From: Pseudoalteromonas sp. GCY
GTDB lineage: Bacteria; Pseudomonadota; Gammaproteobacteria; Enterobacterales; Alteromonadaceae
DNA: 64,000 nucleotides
Assembly: GCF_016695175.1 (NCBI RefSeq)
Contig: NZ_CP068022.1
Span: 482,001 to 546,000, forward strand
Reading direction: 5' to 3'
Positions 27,173 through 36,693 of this stretch are shown here, in pieces. The notes below the pieces were generated by a model. The model was not told the origin of the DNA, searched no databases, and saw only the letters and a list, made by a program, of their open reading frames with translations. Position numbers and translations under genes: made by a program. Each line of letters opens with the position of its first letter. Positions within the stretch are counted from its first letter, which is position 1.

Positions 27173-27186
27173 GTAAGCGCTTTCAT
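27173..27186. promoter_or_regulatory. LacI-type operator 1
   Basis: TGTAAGCGCTTTCA has the AGCGCT core of LacI-family operators. It lies in the control region shared by GH1 and the divergent MFS gene, 24 bases centre-to-centre from the next copy. Confidence 0.75.
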
Positions 27187-27196
27187 TTCTATAAAT

Positions 27197-27210
27197 GTAA
27201 GCGCTTTACC
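27197..27210. promoter_or_regulatory. LacI-type operator 2
   Basis: TGTAAGCGCTTTAC is the second copy between GH1 and the MFS gene, 26 bases before the GTG start of the latter. A bound repressor here would block the rightward promoter or early elongation. Confidence 0.75.
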
Positions 27211-27235
27211 AAAAAAAATCAACTAGGAGTTTGTC

Positions 27236-28486
27236 GTGAGCGTACCGTCTCAACCGCAGGTTTCAGCAGCAATCACCACGGGCCATACCGGTCAGTACCG
27301 ATTTGCTTTGGGGGCCCTCACCTCACTATTTTTTATGTGGGGTTTCATCACTTGTTTGAATGATATTTTAATTCCGTACCTCAAAGGCGCGTTTGAGCTT
27401 AATTACACTCAAGCGATGCTGATCCAATTTTGCTTTTTTAGCGCCTATTTTGTTGTTTCGGTGCCAGCTGGCAAATTGGTTGGAAAAATCGGCTACCAAA
27501 AAGGCATTGTAACTGGATTACTTACCGCAGGTGTTGGTTGTGTGCTTTTTTACCCAGCGGCTGAAAGTGGTATCTACGGCGTGTTTTTATTCGCGCTATT
27601 TGTACTAGCAGCAGGGATCACAGTGCTACAAGTTGCTGCTAACCCTTTTGTCAGTGTACTAGGCTCTCCCGAAACTGCCCCTGCACGACTCACCATGACC
27701 CAAGCCTTTAACTCTCTCGGTACGACTGTCGCCCCATTTTTTGGCGCCATGCTCATCTTCAGTGAGGGAAGCACAGTTGAGGTGGGCAATGCCAGCGCAA
27801 CCCAACTGCCTTACTTGATGTTGGCAGCCATGCTCGCGTCATTGGCTTTGATCTTTGCCTTTATCAAACTTCCCCAGCTAAGTAGTACTACTGAGGAAGT
27901 CACCACAGGTGACATCAAGGCATGGCAGCATAAACATTTGGTGCTTGGTGCAATCGGTATTTTCGTTTATGTTGGAGCTGAAGTGGCGATTGGCTCAACG
28001 CTCGTTAGCTTCTTACATCAACCGGACATTGGCAATATGACCGAAGCCCAAGCCGCAAAGCTCATCGCATATTATTGGGGTGGTGCCATGGTCGGACGCT
28101 TTATTGGCGCGTTAGTCATGCAGAAAATATCGGGTCGAACCGTGCTTGCCTTTAATGCAGCCTGTGCATTTGCATTAGTACTTATCGCAGTATTTAGCAG
28201 CGGTCAGCTCGCCCTTTGGAGCATTTTGGCGGTCGGGCTTTGTAACTCCGTCATGTTCCCGACTATCTTTAGCTTATCGTTAAATGGGCTTGGAAAACAA
28301 ACGGCACAAGGCTCTGGTATTCTCTGTCTTGCCATTGTCGGCGGTGCAGTTATCCCGCTATTTCAAGGGATGCTAGCAGACGGAATTAATCTACAGCTGT
28401 CATTCTTACTGCCTGCTTTATGCTATATCTACATCGCCTACTTTGGATTAAAAGGCGCAACTCCACAGCGTTTCAAGAGTAATTAA
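27236..28486 (+). CDS. FHS-family MFS glucose/galactose transporter
   Basis: The 416-residue protein has twelve membrane segments and the fucose/glucose-galactose (FHS, FucP/GluP) signature set: [19 protein letters not shown] at about 26-44, [19 protein letters not shown], and [14 protein letters not shown] followed by [16 protein letters not shown]. It is a proton or sodium symporter for hexoses. GTG 27236 is used as start because AGGAG lies upstream at good spacing. GH3 follows three bases after the stop, and two LacI-type operators lie just upstream, so it takes up the glucose or small sugars released by the glycosidases. Confidence 0.92.
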   Translation: MSVPSQPQVSAAITTGHTGQYRFALGALTSLFFMWGFITCLNDILIPYLKGAFELNYTQAMLIQFCFFSAYFVVSVPAGKLVGKIGYQKGIVTGLLTAGVGCVLFYPAAESGIYGVFLFALFVLAAGITVLQVAANPFVSVLGSPETAPARLTMTQAFNSLGTTVAPFFGAMLIFSEGSTVEVGNASATQLPYLMLAAMLASLALIFAFIKLPQLSSTTEEVTTGDIKAWQHKHLVLGAIGIFVYVGAEVAIGSTLVSFLHQPDIGNMTEAQAAKLIAYYWGGAMVGRFIGALVMQKISGRTVLAFNAACAFALVLIAVFSSGQLALWSILAVGLCNSVMFPTIFSLSLNGLGKQTAQGSGILCLAIVGGAVIPLFQGMLADGINLQLSFLLPALCYIYIAYFGLKGATPQRFKSN

Positions 28487-28489
28487 GAC

Positions 28490-31030
28490 ATGAAAACGAA
28501 AATAACCATGCTAAGTCTTGCAATGGCTATCGCAACCTTAACCGGATGTAGCGAAAGCCCAAATAAAACCAGTGTTGATGCAGCTCGCCAAGTGGAAAAC
28601 TGGCCAGCGCTGACTCCTGCTATCCAAACCGATAACAATCTAGAAGAAAGAATTCGGTCGATACTCGCTAAGATGACCCTGGAGCAAAAAATTGCGCAGA
28701 TGATCCAGCCTGAGATTCGAAATATTACCGTCGCAGAAATGCGAGAATACGGATTCGGCTCATATCTCAATGGCGGCGGTGCATTTCCTTACAATAACAA
28801 ACATGCAACGCCTGCAGATTGGGTCAAACTTGCCGAAGCGCTTTATCAGGCATCGATTGACGATAGCCTAGATGGTAGCACTATTCCTACCATGTGGGGA
28901 ACGGATGCGGTTCATGGCCACAATAACGTCATTGGCGCTACGCTATTTCCACATAACATTGGCCTTGGCGCGGCAAATAACCCAGATCTCATCGAGAAAA
29001 TCGCCCACATTACCGCAAAAGAAGTGTTAGCCACCGGGATTGATTGGATCTTTGCCCCTACGGTCGCAGTGGTACGTGATGATCGCTGGGGACGCACCTA
29101 TGAAGGGTACTCTGAGCATCCCGACATCGTAAAAGCGTATTCCAGAGCCATTGTTAAAGGCTTACAGGGCGACCCTAAAGCGGACTTTCTTGGTAAGAAT
29201 CGCGTGATCAGCACGGTAAAACATTTTGTCGGCGATGGTGGCACAGTTGATGGTGACGACCAAGGCGACAACATCGCCTCTGAAAAAGCATTAATTGCAC
29301 TTCACGCTCAAGGCTACGTAGGCGGACTTGAAGCCGGAGCACAATCGGTGATGGCATCGTTTAACAGTTGGCATGGCGAAAAAGTGCATGGCAGTCATTA
29401 TTTGCTTACCCAAGTGCTCAAAGAGCGAATGAATTTTGATGGTTTTGTGGTGAGCGATTGGAATGGTCACGGCCAAATAAAAGGCTGTACGAACGACAGC
29501 TGCGCAGAGGCCATTAATGCCGGCATTGATATTGTCATGGCCCCTAACGACTGGAAAGCCTTGTACAACAATACTCTAGCGCAAGCAAAAAGCGGTGCTA
29601 TCGCGCAGTCTCGCATTGATGATGCAGTAAGTCGTATTTTAAGAGTTAAACTCCGTGCGGGACTTTTTGAAAAACCAAGTCCTGCGAATCGTCCATTGGC
29701 TGGCAACTCAGAAATCATTGGCGCAGAGTCGCACCGTAAAGTTGCGCGCCAAGCCGTACGTGAGTCACTGGTTTTACTCAAAAACAAAGATCAGCTATTA
29801 CCACTTAAACCAAACCAACATATTTTGTTAGCCGGCGATGGTGCCGACAACATCGGCAAACAATCGGGCGGATGGAGCATTACTTGGCAAGGTACCAACA
29901 ACACCAATGCCGACTTCCCGGGTGGTACCTCTATTTATGATGGTATAAAACAGCAAGCAGAAGCGGCTGGTGGCACCGTCACATTAAGTACTAGCGGTGA
30001 TTTTGAAGATAAGCCTGACGTTGCCATTGTGGTATTTGGCGAAGATCCCTATGCAGAGGGCCACGGTGATAGAGCAACACTTGAATACAAGCCGTCTGAT
30101 AAATCCGATCTTGCATTACTCAAACGCTTTAAACAAGCAGGAATTCCTACGGTGGCGGTGTTCATCAGTGGTCGCCCAATGTGGGTAAACCCTGAACTCA
30201 ACGCTTCAGATGCATTTGTGGCGGCATGGTTACCGGGGTCTGAAGGAATTGGAATCAGCGACGTATTACTGGCCGACAAAAACGGCCAAGTTAAGTATGA
30301 TTTTACTGGCAAGCTTAGTTACTCTTGGCCAAAAACGCCGACACAAATCGTCAATTACCAAGATGAAAATTACGACCCGCTTTTACCTTATGGTTTTGGC
30401 TTAAGTTATGCAGAGCAAAATGTACTAGCAGATAATTTACCAGAGCAAATACAAGCTCAGGCAAATCTTGCCAGCGGCGTAGACTTACTCGTAAGGTCAA
30501 TCAATAAACCTTGGCAAGGCCACTTATTCAGCAGTGCCCAAAACCAAATGATAAACGCCAACACCCATATGCTTGGTGGTATAAGCTATCGTACAACTGA
30601 CAGAGAAGTACAAGAAGACGCCATTCAGCTACTTTTTGATGGTAGTCGAAGCAGCGGCTTTAGACTCGCCAGTGAAAGCTACTTTAGGGAAGACATAAGC
30701 CCAAGCATTCCGACCGACAGCGCCCTTAGATTTAAAGTTCAAGTTGATGCTGCGCCAGATAAACCGGTTTGGGTAGCGATGAGCTGTGAAGGCGAAGCGG
30801 ATGCAAACGGCTCGTGCACCGCAAAAGTCGATATTGCTAAGCAACTTCAAGCGATGCCTTTAGCCAAGTGGCAATCACTAAGCATTGACCTCAATTGCTT
30901 TACAACCCAAGGCATGGACTTCACTAAAACCGTTGTCCCTTTCGAGCTTTCAACCGCTGGAATACTAGAGGTAACGCTGTCTGAGATACAGATCTCTTCA
31001 GAAGCATCACCAACACTAAGCTGCAATTAG
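28490..31030 (+). CDS. GH3 beta-glucosidase/exo-glucanase lipoprotein (ExoP-like)
   Basis: The 846-residue protein has a lipoprotein signal with lipobox LTGC (C20), so it is membrane-anchored. The GH3 barrel (about 55-400) has nucleophile D323 in GFVVSDWNGH and the substrate-binding KHFVGDGGT. The second GH3 domain (about 430-640) contains GEDPYAEGHGDR. A C-terminal extension (about 660-846) with FELSTAGILEVTLSEIQI resembles the accessory domain of the Pseudoalteromonas exo-1,3/1,4-beta-glucanase ExoP. It releases glucose from beta-glucan oligosaccharides before import. It is co-transcribed with the upstream transporter. Confidence 0.93.
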   Translation: MKTKITMLSLAMAIATLTGCSESPNKTSVDAARQVENWPALTPAIQTDNNLEERIRSILAKMTLEQKIAQMIQPEIRNITVAEMREYGFGSYLNGGGAFPYNNKHATPADWVKLAEALYQASIDDSLDGSTIPTMWGTDAVHGHNNVIGATLFPHNIGLGAANNPDLIEKIAHITAKEVLATGIDWIFAPTVAVVRDDRWGRTYEGYSEHPDIVKAYSRAIVKGLQGDPKADFLGKNRVISTVKHFVGDGGTVDGDDQGDNIASEKALIALHAQGYVGGLEAGAQSVMASFNSWHGEKVHGSHYLLTQVLKERMNFDGFVVSDWNGHGQIKGCTNDSCAEAINAGIDIVMAPNDWKALYNNTLAQAKSGAIAQSRIDDAVSRILRVKLRAGLFEKPSPANRPLAGNSEIIGAESHRKVARQAVRESLVLLKNKDQLLPLKPNQHILLAGDGADNIGKQSGGWSITWQGTNNTNADFPGGTSIYDGIKQQAEAAGGTVTLSTSGDFEDKPDVAIVVFGEDPYAEGHGDRATLEYKPSDKSDLALLKRFKQAGIPTVAVFISGRPMWVNPELNASDAFVAAWLPGSEGIGISDVLLADKNGQVKYDFTGKLSYSWPKTPTQIVNYQDENYDPLLPYGFGLSYAEQNVLADNLPEQIQAQANLASGVDLLVRSINKPWQGHLFSSAQNQMINANTHMLGGISYRTTDREVQEDAIQLLFDGSRSSGFRLASESYFREDISPSIPTDSALRFKVQVDAAPDKPVWVAMSCEGEADANGSCTAKVDIAKQLQAMPLAKWQSLSIDLNCFTTQGMDFTKTVVPFELSTAGILEVTLSEIQISSEASPTLSCN

Positions 31031-31040
31031 TCCCCTTAAC

Positions 31041-31078
31041 ACAATGTGGGCACCAAGCTGTGTTCACATCGTTTTTTT
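31041..31078 (+). terminator. Intrinsic terminator of the GH3 operon
   Basis: ACAATGTG pairs with CACATCGT (one mismatch) across a 16-base loop and is followed directly by a run of T, ten bases after the stop. Confidence 0.65.
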
Positions 31079-31280
31079 AGTGTCTAATGAACCAACTTTA
31101 ATGTGGACTAGAATTTAAGAGATCTAAGATAAGCCAATTGTCTGATGCGCTCGTTTATTCTTTTTACAGGGCACAAACAAGCGATTTAAAAAGTCACACC
31201 AAGAGCACACTTGCCCTCACCCGTTCAATTTAATACTCTACTTTATGAGCTAAATGAGCTAACACCAAGGAAGAGCCAGA

Positions 31281-31685
31281 GTGTCAAACATAGCCGAACA
31301 AGTGATTAGTACCTATCCACCTGCTGCGCAAGCAAAAATCAGGGCACTGCGTAGCCTAGTAATGCAGGTTGCCAGTGAGCAAAACTTTGGCGCGGTGATT
31401 GAGGCAATAAAGTGGGGAGAGTTAAGCTTTAGTGTTAAATCGGGTAGCCCTTTCCGTATGGCTTGGAAAGCCAAAACGCCTACTAACTATCACCTTTATT
31501 TTCACTGCCAAACGAAGCTAGTTGATACATTTAGAGTACTATTTTCCGACGAGTTACAATTTGAAGGAAACCGAGCGATTGTCCTTAAACTAGAAGAAGA
31601 CATGCCAACAGCACAACTTTACCGTTGTATCGCCATTGCAATGGACTATAAAAACCTCAAAAACTTGCCTTTACTCGGGCAGTAA
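31281..31685 (+). CDS. DUF1801 family protein
   Basis: The 134-residue cytoplasmic protein starts at GTG 31281 with AAGGAAGAG just upstream. The features that place it in the DUF1801 (YdhG/YjhX-like) family are the N-terminal helix IRALRSLVMQVASE, the IEAIKWGELSFSV strand, YHLYFHCQTKLVDTFR and a C-terminal basic helix. The biochemical role of this family is not established. It stands alone between the GH3 terminator and the YqcI/YcgG gene. Confidence 0.75.
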   Translation: MSNIAEQVISTYPPAAQAKIRALRSLVMQVASEQNFGAVIEAIKWGELSFSVKSGSPFRMAWKAKTPTNYHLYFHCQTKLVDTFRVLFSDELQFEGNRAIVLKLEEDMPTAQLYRCIAIAMDYKNLKNLPLLGQ

Positions 31686-31955
31686 CAACCAATCTAGGTA
31701 AACCTTGCCCGGAGCGAAAAACCCACCGTTACCAATTTTTACAGCCGTGTACTTCTTACCTGAATAAAACGTGAAAAAATTACCCCTTTAAAATACATAA
31801 AATAAAATAACATTAAATTCAATAGCTTATATTTATAAATTAATGGTTCAAGCCTTGCTTACTTAATGATAGATAATCAATGTAGATGTATTTCGCCATT
31901 CAGCATTGGAAAACACCAAAACCAACTAGCGCAAATAACACAAGGAGCATAAAAC

Positions 31956-32495
31956 ATGACACCACAACCCGAGCTGCAAGATAGTTTTATTGATTTCGTG
32001 AACAAGCAGCAATTTCCATGCATTTGTGGTAGTAATAGAGCCGAATTAGCGTTTAATCATGTTGAGGTTTTAGGTTTTGGCGATCTTACCTCAAGACACA
32101 ACAACTTTAGTTTAATAACGAGTCTCTATTCTTTTGTCGAAAAGGTAGATTTTGACAGTATGAAAAGTGCCGCGTTTGTTGCGGTTTTTGAGCAGAGCCA
32201 ACACTTAGATGACAGCGACTTTAATAAGTCTGTTTGGCGTAAACTACAGGAATTACAAAACCTAGTATCGCAGAGCACTCCTAGAGGGCCGCATTCTCAA
32301 TCGTCAGATTGCAGCAATAATTTTCATTTTAATTTGGATGGCGAGCCGCTTTATATCACTTGTTTAAGCCCTACAAGCGCATCGAGAAACAGAAAGTTTA
32401 AGTACCCAGCGATTGTTTTTAACTTAATGCCTCAGTTTGAGGTGCCACAGAGCTTCCGTGTCATCGAATCACACGTAGAAACCCACAGAATTTAA
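31956..32495 (+). CDS. YqcI/YcgG-family (GntA-like) protein
   Basis: The 179-residue protein shows the ordered motifs of the YqcI/YcgG family: FPCICGSNRAEL near 20-31, a central FVAVFEQSQHLDDSDFNKSVW, and SRNRKFKYPAIVFNLMPQFE near 146-165. One branch of this family, GntA, is a heme-dependent N-hydroxylase of guanidine-type substrates. This copy is shorter than the 230-270 residues common in the family, mainly in the central region. AAGGAG precedes the ATG. The next gene, a 53-residue membrane protein, begins 31 bases downstream and is probably co-transcribed. Family membership is fairly sure; enzyme activity is unproven. Confidence 0.7.
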   Translation: MTPQPELQDSFIDFVNKQQFPCICGSNRAELAFNHVEVLGFGDLTSRHNNFSLITSLYSFVEKVDFDSMKSAAFVAVFEQSQHLDDSDFNKSVWRKLQELQNLVSQSTPRGPHSQSSDCSNNFHFNLDGEPLYITCLSPTSASRNRKFKYPAIVFNLMPQFEVPQSFRVIESHVETHRI

Positions 32496-32526
32496 TGCAC
32501 ATTGTACCAACGGAGAGGAACTAGAT

Positions 32527-32688
32527 ATGAGCAACATCATGGTAATCGATTTTATTATTTACGTCGTCATTGGCATATTAACAACTTTGGGTTGTTTTTG
32601 CTTAATGAGTGCTTCAAGCGCTTATTCAAATCTAAGTAGCCCAACCTGTCGCACTAAGGCGAGTAAGCCTGCTGCAGTGCGGAGCTAA
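32527..32688 (+). CDS. 53-residue single-pass membrane protein
   Basis: A strong ribosome site (GGAGAGGAA) precedes ATG 32527. The product has one hydrophobic segment, FIIYVVIGILTTLGCFCLM (about 9-27), followed by a short basic tail rich in Ser and Lys with two further-spaced cysteines. It follows the YqcI/YcgG gene by 31 bases. It is not recognised as a member of any named family; its conservation would decide whether it is a partner of its neighbour. Confidence 0.55.
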   Translation: MSNIMVIDFIIYVVIGILTTLGCFCLMSASSAYSNLSSPTCRTKASKPAAVRS

Positions 32689-32710
32689 GCGATGCCGAAC
32701 CCAAGCTTTG

Positions 32711-32740
32711 CTCCCTTTAACTACTCGCGGGAAAAGGGAG
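32711..32740. terminator. Possible hairpin between convergent genes
   Basis: CTCCCTTT pairs with AAAGGGAG across a 14-base loop between the 53-residue protein gene and lysE-type gene. There is no T tract on either side, so termination is uncertain. Confidence 0.35.
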
Positions 32741-32767
32741 TATGCTTACACTTTTAGGCCACTCAAA

Positions 32768-33418
32768 CTACTTACCGGCGGCAACTAAACCGGCGCCAAA
32801 CCCAAAAAACACGCCACCGCTTACTTTGTTCATCATCGTCATGCTCTTAGGTGACGACAATTTAGTCTTAGCAAGGCCAGAAAACACCGCATAAGAAATA
32901 TGCACCATAAACACCAGCAGGCTAAAGGTAAAAACCAGCAACATAAATTGCGGCAAAAAGGCATTGTCCACATTGATAAATTGCGGAAAGATAGACATAA
33001 AGAAAATTACAGCCTTAGGGTTGGTGATCGAAACAAAAAAGCCTTCTAAAAAACACTTTTTCATCGTACTTGCAGCAATAGACTTGCCTATTTTACTTTC
33101 ACCTTTAGTTCGCCACATCTTGTAGCCTAAATAGAAGAGATACGCAGCGCCAATAAATTTAACGACCGTAAATGCCAACACGGAACTGGCTAAGATCACA
33201 CCTAAACTTGATGCCGATACCGCGGCGACAATCAAAATCCCGAGCGCGACACCACAAATACCAGCTAAAGACTTGGTGAAGCCTCTTTGAATTGAGTTAT
33301 TGATAGTCAGCATCACCGCAGGCCCTGGTAATAAAATTGTCGCCAAAGCGACACCCACAAACAGAAAATAATTGTCCAAAACATCAACCCCGCAAATACT
33401 CGTACTAATCACACTCAC
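32768..33418 (-). CDS. LysE-family amino-acid exporter
   Basis: The 216-residue protein has six hydrophobic segments and the LysE/RhtB signature ATILLPGPAVMLTINNSIQRG near the N-terminus, plus a VSITNPKAVIFFMSIFPQF motif in the middle. Such exporters remove excess amino acids or homoserine lactones. The start is uncertain: GTG 33418 gives 216 residues, while TTG 33379, preceded by GCGGGG, gives a product beginning LDNYFLFVGVALA, closer to the usual family start. The substrate cannot be inferred from position. Confidence 0.88.
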   Translation of the reverse strand: MSVISTSICGVDVLDNYFLFVGVALATILLPGPAVMLTINNSIQRGFTKSLAGICGVALGILIVAAVSASSLGVILASSVLAFTVVKFIGAAYLFYLGYKMWRTKGESKIGKSIAASTMKKCFLEGFFVSITNPKAVIFFMSIFPQFINVDNAFLPQFMLLVFTFSLLVFMVHISYAVFSGLAKTKLSSPKSMTMMNKVSGGVFFGFGAGLVAAGK

Positions 33419-33586
33419 CGCATCATCACACTAAATCATGACTTCACAAAGTAATATGCGGTAAGTGGGAGCGACGTACTGAGTTTATCAATGATATTTT
33501 TCTTCAAAGTCAGCCTCATCGTTACCCTATGCAATATACTCTTGGATAAGCGCGACATAAAGTCGCACCTACTGAATTAGGGCCAA

Positions 33587-33616
33587 AAAAATGCAGACTC
33601 GTCGGTCTGCATTTTT
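33587..33616. terminator. Bidirectional intrinsic terminator
   Basis: AAAAATGCAGAC pairs perfectly with GTCTGCATTTTT across six bases. On the minus strand it lies 55 bases after the stop of the large TonB receptor and ends in a long T run. Confidence 0.88.
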
Positions 33617-33641
33617 ATGCCAATTTGCTTAATTAAGTGAA
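33617..33641. repeat. Remnant of MITE left end
   Basis: CCAATTTGCTTAATTAAGTGA matches the left end of the element at 17064 with one substitution. No right end was found within range, so it is a partial or decayed copy. Confidence 0.45.
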
Positions 33642-33671
33642 ATTAGTATTAGTGAACGGATGCGCAAAAGA

Positions 33672-36623
33672 TCACTCAAAAGTATACCTCACACCAACCG
33701 AGTATCTCGGACCGTATTGACGAGCAAATAAGAATTGCTCTTCATAACGACCATATCCTTGCTCGGTTTCATTGTTTAAGTTAATACCTTCAAAGAACAC
33801 CGTAAACTGCTCATCAATATCGTAATTCACACTAACGTCCCATTGACCGTAAGACTTGGCATATTGCGGTGGTGCATCTGCTGAGCCTTGCGCTTGACCT
33901 ACCCCGATAAGATAAGCGTCACGCCATGCGTAGGTTAACTTCACCGATAATCCGTCTTTTTCGTAAAATGCTTGGAAGTTAGCTGAGTCACTCAACCCAG
34001 TCAGCGGTGCTTGCTGCACTAGGCTTTCACTATCAAACTCAACATCGCCATCAACAAAAGTTGCGTTTACACCAAGGCCAAATCCCGTTTCACCAAATAA
34101 GTGCTGTACCGCCACTTCAAAACCATCAACCGATTTACTATCGGTATTTTGTGGCTGGCTGATGTTCCATACCATCAATGGATCGTCACTGCTTGGTTCA
34201 ATCTTGCCATCGGCATTACCGTGCCCATTGGCGATCATTTGTGCAAAAATAGCATCACTGGTTGCCTGCTCTCCACGGGCTTCAATGTCTGCAATCGCTT
34301 GTTTATACCTTGGACCATTGTAAATATCGTAAAGACCTTCAATGGTGGTTTGCGTGATTGTGGTTTGAATAAAGTTATCGACCTCTTTTTTAAAGTAGCC
34401 AAGTGATGCGTAACTTCCTTCGTTGTAATAATATTCAAGTGAAAAATCTAGGTTTGTCGACTCAAACGGTAATAGGTTTGTATTGCCTCGAGAGCCGGTC
34501 CTCGCTCCCGGTTTTGGGCTGCCTGACAAACTTCTGCCACCAGCGAGATTACTAAGCGGCGCACGCGACATTGTTTTGCCCCAAGACGCTCGTGCAATTA
34601 AATCTTCGGTGAGATCAAAACGCACATCGATCATCGGTAATAGAATGTCGTAATCCCCTTGCTGCGTTAAGAAGTTGTCATCACCGCCTGCAGCGTATTG
34701 CATAATCCACTCAGATGGACTGTCCCAATTCACTTGCGTTTCCACACGCTGACGTACCACACTTGTCACATCCGTTTGTTCATAGCGCAGGCCTGCGTTG
34801 ATCTGCACAAAGTAGTCAGAAAATTCAAACTCCCATTTAGATTGCAAGTAGATGCTGTCAGTGGTTTCATCAACTCTACTTTGGCTGTCTATGCCATCAA
34901 AATAGGCGTCCGCCGAGTAGTAGTCAGCACCGATCACATCTTCTGTAAGATACGCAAGCTGCCTTGCAATAGCTTCATCAAAGTCATAGGTATAGTAATA
35001 CCCCGGCTGTAAGTCACTGCCACCACCAGCGAATTGGTCTAGCAAATCACCAGTTTCATGGCGCGTAAACATACTATCTGGGAAAATTTCTTTAAACGAA
35101 GGATTAAAACCCGGTCCTCCTCGTAGACCACTCCACGCTTCATACCCCCCAGTTGACTGTTCAGTGCGAGCGGCACCAAACTGCACACTTACTAGGCCAA
35201 TATCAAAACTGTCGTTAAACCAAGTGGTATCAAGTTGCAACTGCTCGACCGTCGCCTCTCCGGGAGAGTGAATAAATTGGCTAAAGTTAGAATCAATTTC
35301 ACTTGCCATGAGTTCATTCGTGCCATTTTTCCAAAGCACATTTGCATGTGGCACTTCGCCCTGCCGATAATCATAAATCTTAGTGAGCAACTGATCTGAG
35401 CCTAAGATGATTTGACCATCACTACCCAAGCCTTTATCTGCGCCATTATCGGTTTCGTTTTTTGAGTCGTGATAATCAAGCTCTACATGCCAATTATCAT
35501 TAATTTGCCAGTCCAGATTTAAGCCAAGTGAACGCGCCTCAACTTCCGTCGTATTTCTATTTGCAGTGAACGACGCATCATTACCACCAATATCGGCATA
35601 AACCGCAGTGCCATTGGCATCTAACTCATAGGCATTTATATTACCGCCAAACTCATTCCAAATACCCCAACCCACCGTATTAGAACCCGTTACGGCAAGG
35701 CTTGCCGTGTAGTCTAAGGTGGCAACAAAACCGTTAGTCGGTGCATATTGAAAGGTAACTTGACCGTTCGTTCTTTCTCGCTCTAGATCTTCAATGCCGT
35801 AGTTCATGTCTTTTGGAAAAAAGTAATTTCCGACTTTATTACCCTCGGCATCTTCAGCACGGCCATCAATGATTTTAGACGGGTCTAAATCAGGTAGATC
35901 AACATTGGCCTGCCAGCCTTGAATATTGGCTTGCTGCTTTTGAAAATCACGTTGCTGATGGGAGAAGGAAAATCCAAAACCAAAGGTTTCATCGGCAAAG
36001 GTATTACTATAAACCGCGGAAACCTCAGGTGTAACATCATCTCCCGCTTCGTTAGAGGTATCAACAATCGCCTTTGCTGTAGCGCTAAAATGTTGCCCTG
36101 GGCGCTGTAGTGGTTTGGCCGTAACAATGTTGACCAAAGCCCCTAAACCGCCACTTGGTACATCAGCACGTCCGGTTTTGTATACCTCAAGCGCACTCAC
36201 ACCTTCTGCGGCTAGGTTTTCCAAGTTATACGAACGAGTATTACCTGTGCCCGGCATTTGGCGACCATTTAACGTCACCAAGTTAAAATCAGGTCCAAAA
36301 CCTCGCACCGTTATCTGGCTGCCTTCACCATTGGCTCGACTAACCGAGACCCCGGTGATCCGCTGTAAGGACTCAGCTAAATTGGTATCTGGAAATTTCC
36401 CCATTTCCTCTGCCGAAATGGCATCCATGACCCCCGATGCGGAGCGCTTTAAATCCATTGAACGGATCAAACTTCCGCGGATCCCTTTCACTTCGATCAC
36501 TTCGACTTTTTCGGCTGTTTGTTGCTCTTCTGCTTGAGCTATGCTAACCATTCCCGCATTCATCGCTATTGCTAACGACAACTGAACGGCAAGCTTACTT
36601 TTATTGAATTGTTTGTTATTCAT
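33672..36623 (-). CDS. TonB-dependent receptor for beta-glucan oligosaccharides
   Basis: The 983-residue receptor has a signal peptide (MNNKQFNKSKLAVQLSLAIA..., ending SIAQAE) and the proteobacterial carbohydrate-receptor N-terminus VIEVKGIRGSLIRSMDLKRSA, followed by MGKFPDTNLAESLQRITGVS and ITVRGFGPDFNLVTLNGRQM in the plug. The barrel ends YSVGVRYTFE. Receptors of this type import oligosaccharides rather than siderophores. It follows the GH16 gene by 70 bases on the same strand, with no terminator between, under the two LacI-type operators at 39509-39563. The substrate is therefore most probably laminarin-derived oligosaccharide, an inference from context. Confidence 0.9.
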   Translation of the reverse strand: MNNKQFNKSKLAVQLSLAIAMNAGMVSIAQAEEQQTAEKVEVIEVKGIRGSLIRSMDLKRSASGVMDAISAEEMGKFPDTNLAESLQRITGVSVSRANGEGSQITVRGFGPDFNLVTLNGRQMPGTGNTRSYNLENLAAEGVSALEVYKTGRADVPSGGLGALVNIVTAKPLQRPGQHFSATAKAIVDTSNEAGDDVTPEVSAVYSNTFADETFGFGFSFSHQQRDFQKQQANIQGWQANVDLPDLDPSKIIDGRAEDAEGNKVGNYFFPKDMNYGIEDLERERTNGQVTFQYAPTNGFVATLDYTASLAVTGSNTVGWGIWNEFGGNINAYELDANGTAVYADIGGNDASFTANRNTTEVEARSLGLNLDWQINDNWHVELDYHDSKNETDNGADKGLGSDGQIILGSDQLLTKIYDYRQGEVPHANVLWKNGTNELMASEIDSNFSQFIHSPGEATVEQLQLDTTWFNDSFDIGLVSVQFGAARTEQSTGGYEAWSGLRGGPGFNPSFKEIFPDSMFTRHETGDLLDQFAGGGSDLQPGYYYTYDFDEAIARQLAYLTEDVIGADYYSADAYFDGIDSQSRVDETTDSIYLQSKWEFEFSDYFVQINAGLRYEQTDVTSVVRQRVETQVNWDSPSEWIMQYAAGGDDNFLTQQGDYDILLPMIDVRFDLTEDLIARASWGKTMSRAPLSNLAGGRSLSGSPKPGARTGSRGNTNLLPFESTNLDFSLEYYYNEGSYASLGYFKKEVDNFIQTTITQTTIEGLYDIYNGPRYKQAIADIEARGEQATSDAIFAQMIANGHGNADGKIEPSSDDPLMVWNISQPQNTDSKSVDGFEVAVQHLFGETGFGLGVNATFVDGDVEFDSESLVQQAPLTGLSDSANFQAFYEKDGLSVKLTYAWRDAYLIGVGQAQGSADAPPQYAKSYGQWDVSVNYDIDEQFTVFFEGINLNNETEQGYGRYEEQFLFARQYGPRYSVGVRYTFE

Positions 36624-36693
36624 GACTGCCCTGCGATTCTATTCTTGCTGCTGGATCACCGAGTTCAAAGCACTATTGGCGATCCACACTGGC

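Noticed and set aside
36115..36537. 140-codon plus-strand frame
   Set aside because: Antisense to the plug of the TonB receptor; the receptor motifs are clear and the other frame is proline/serine-rich without structure.
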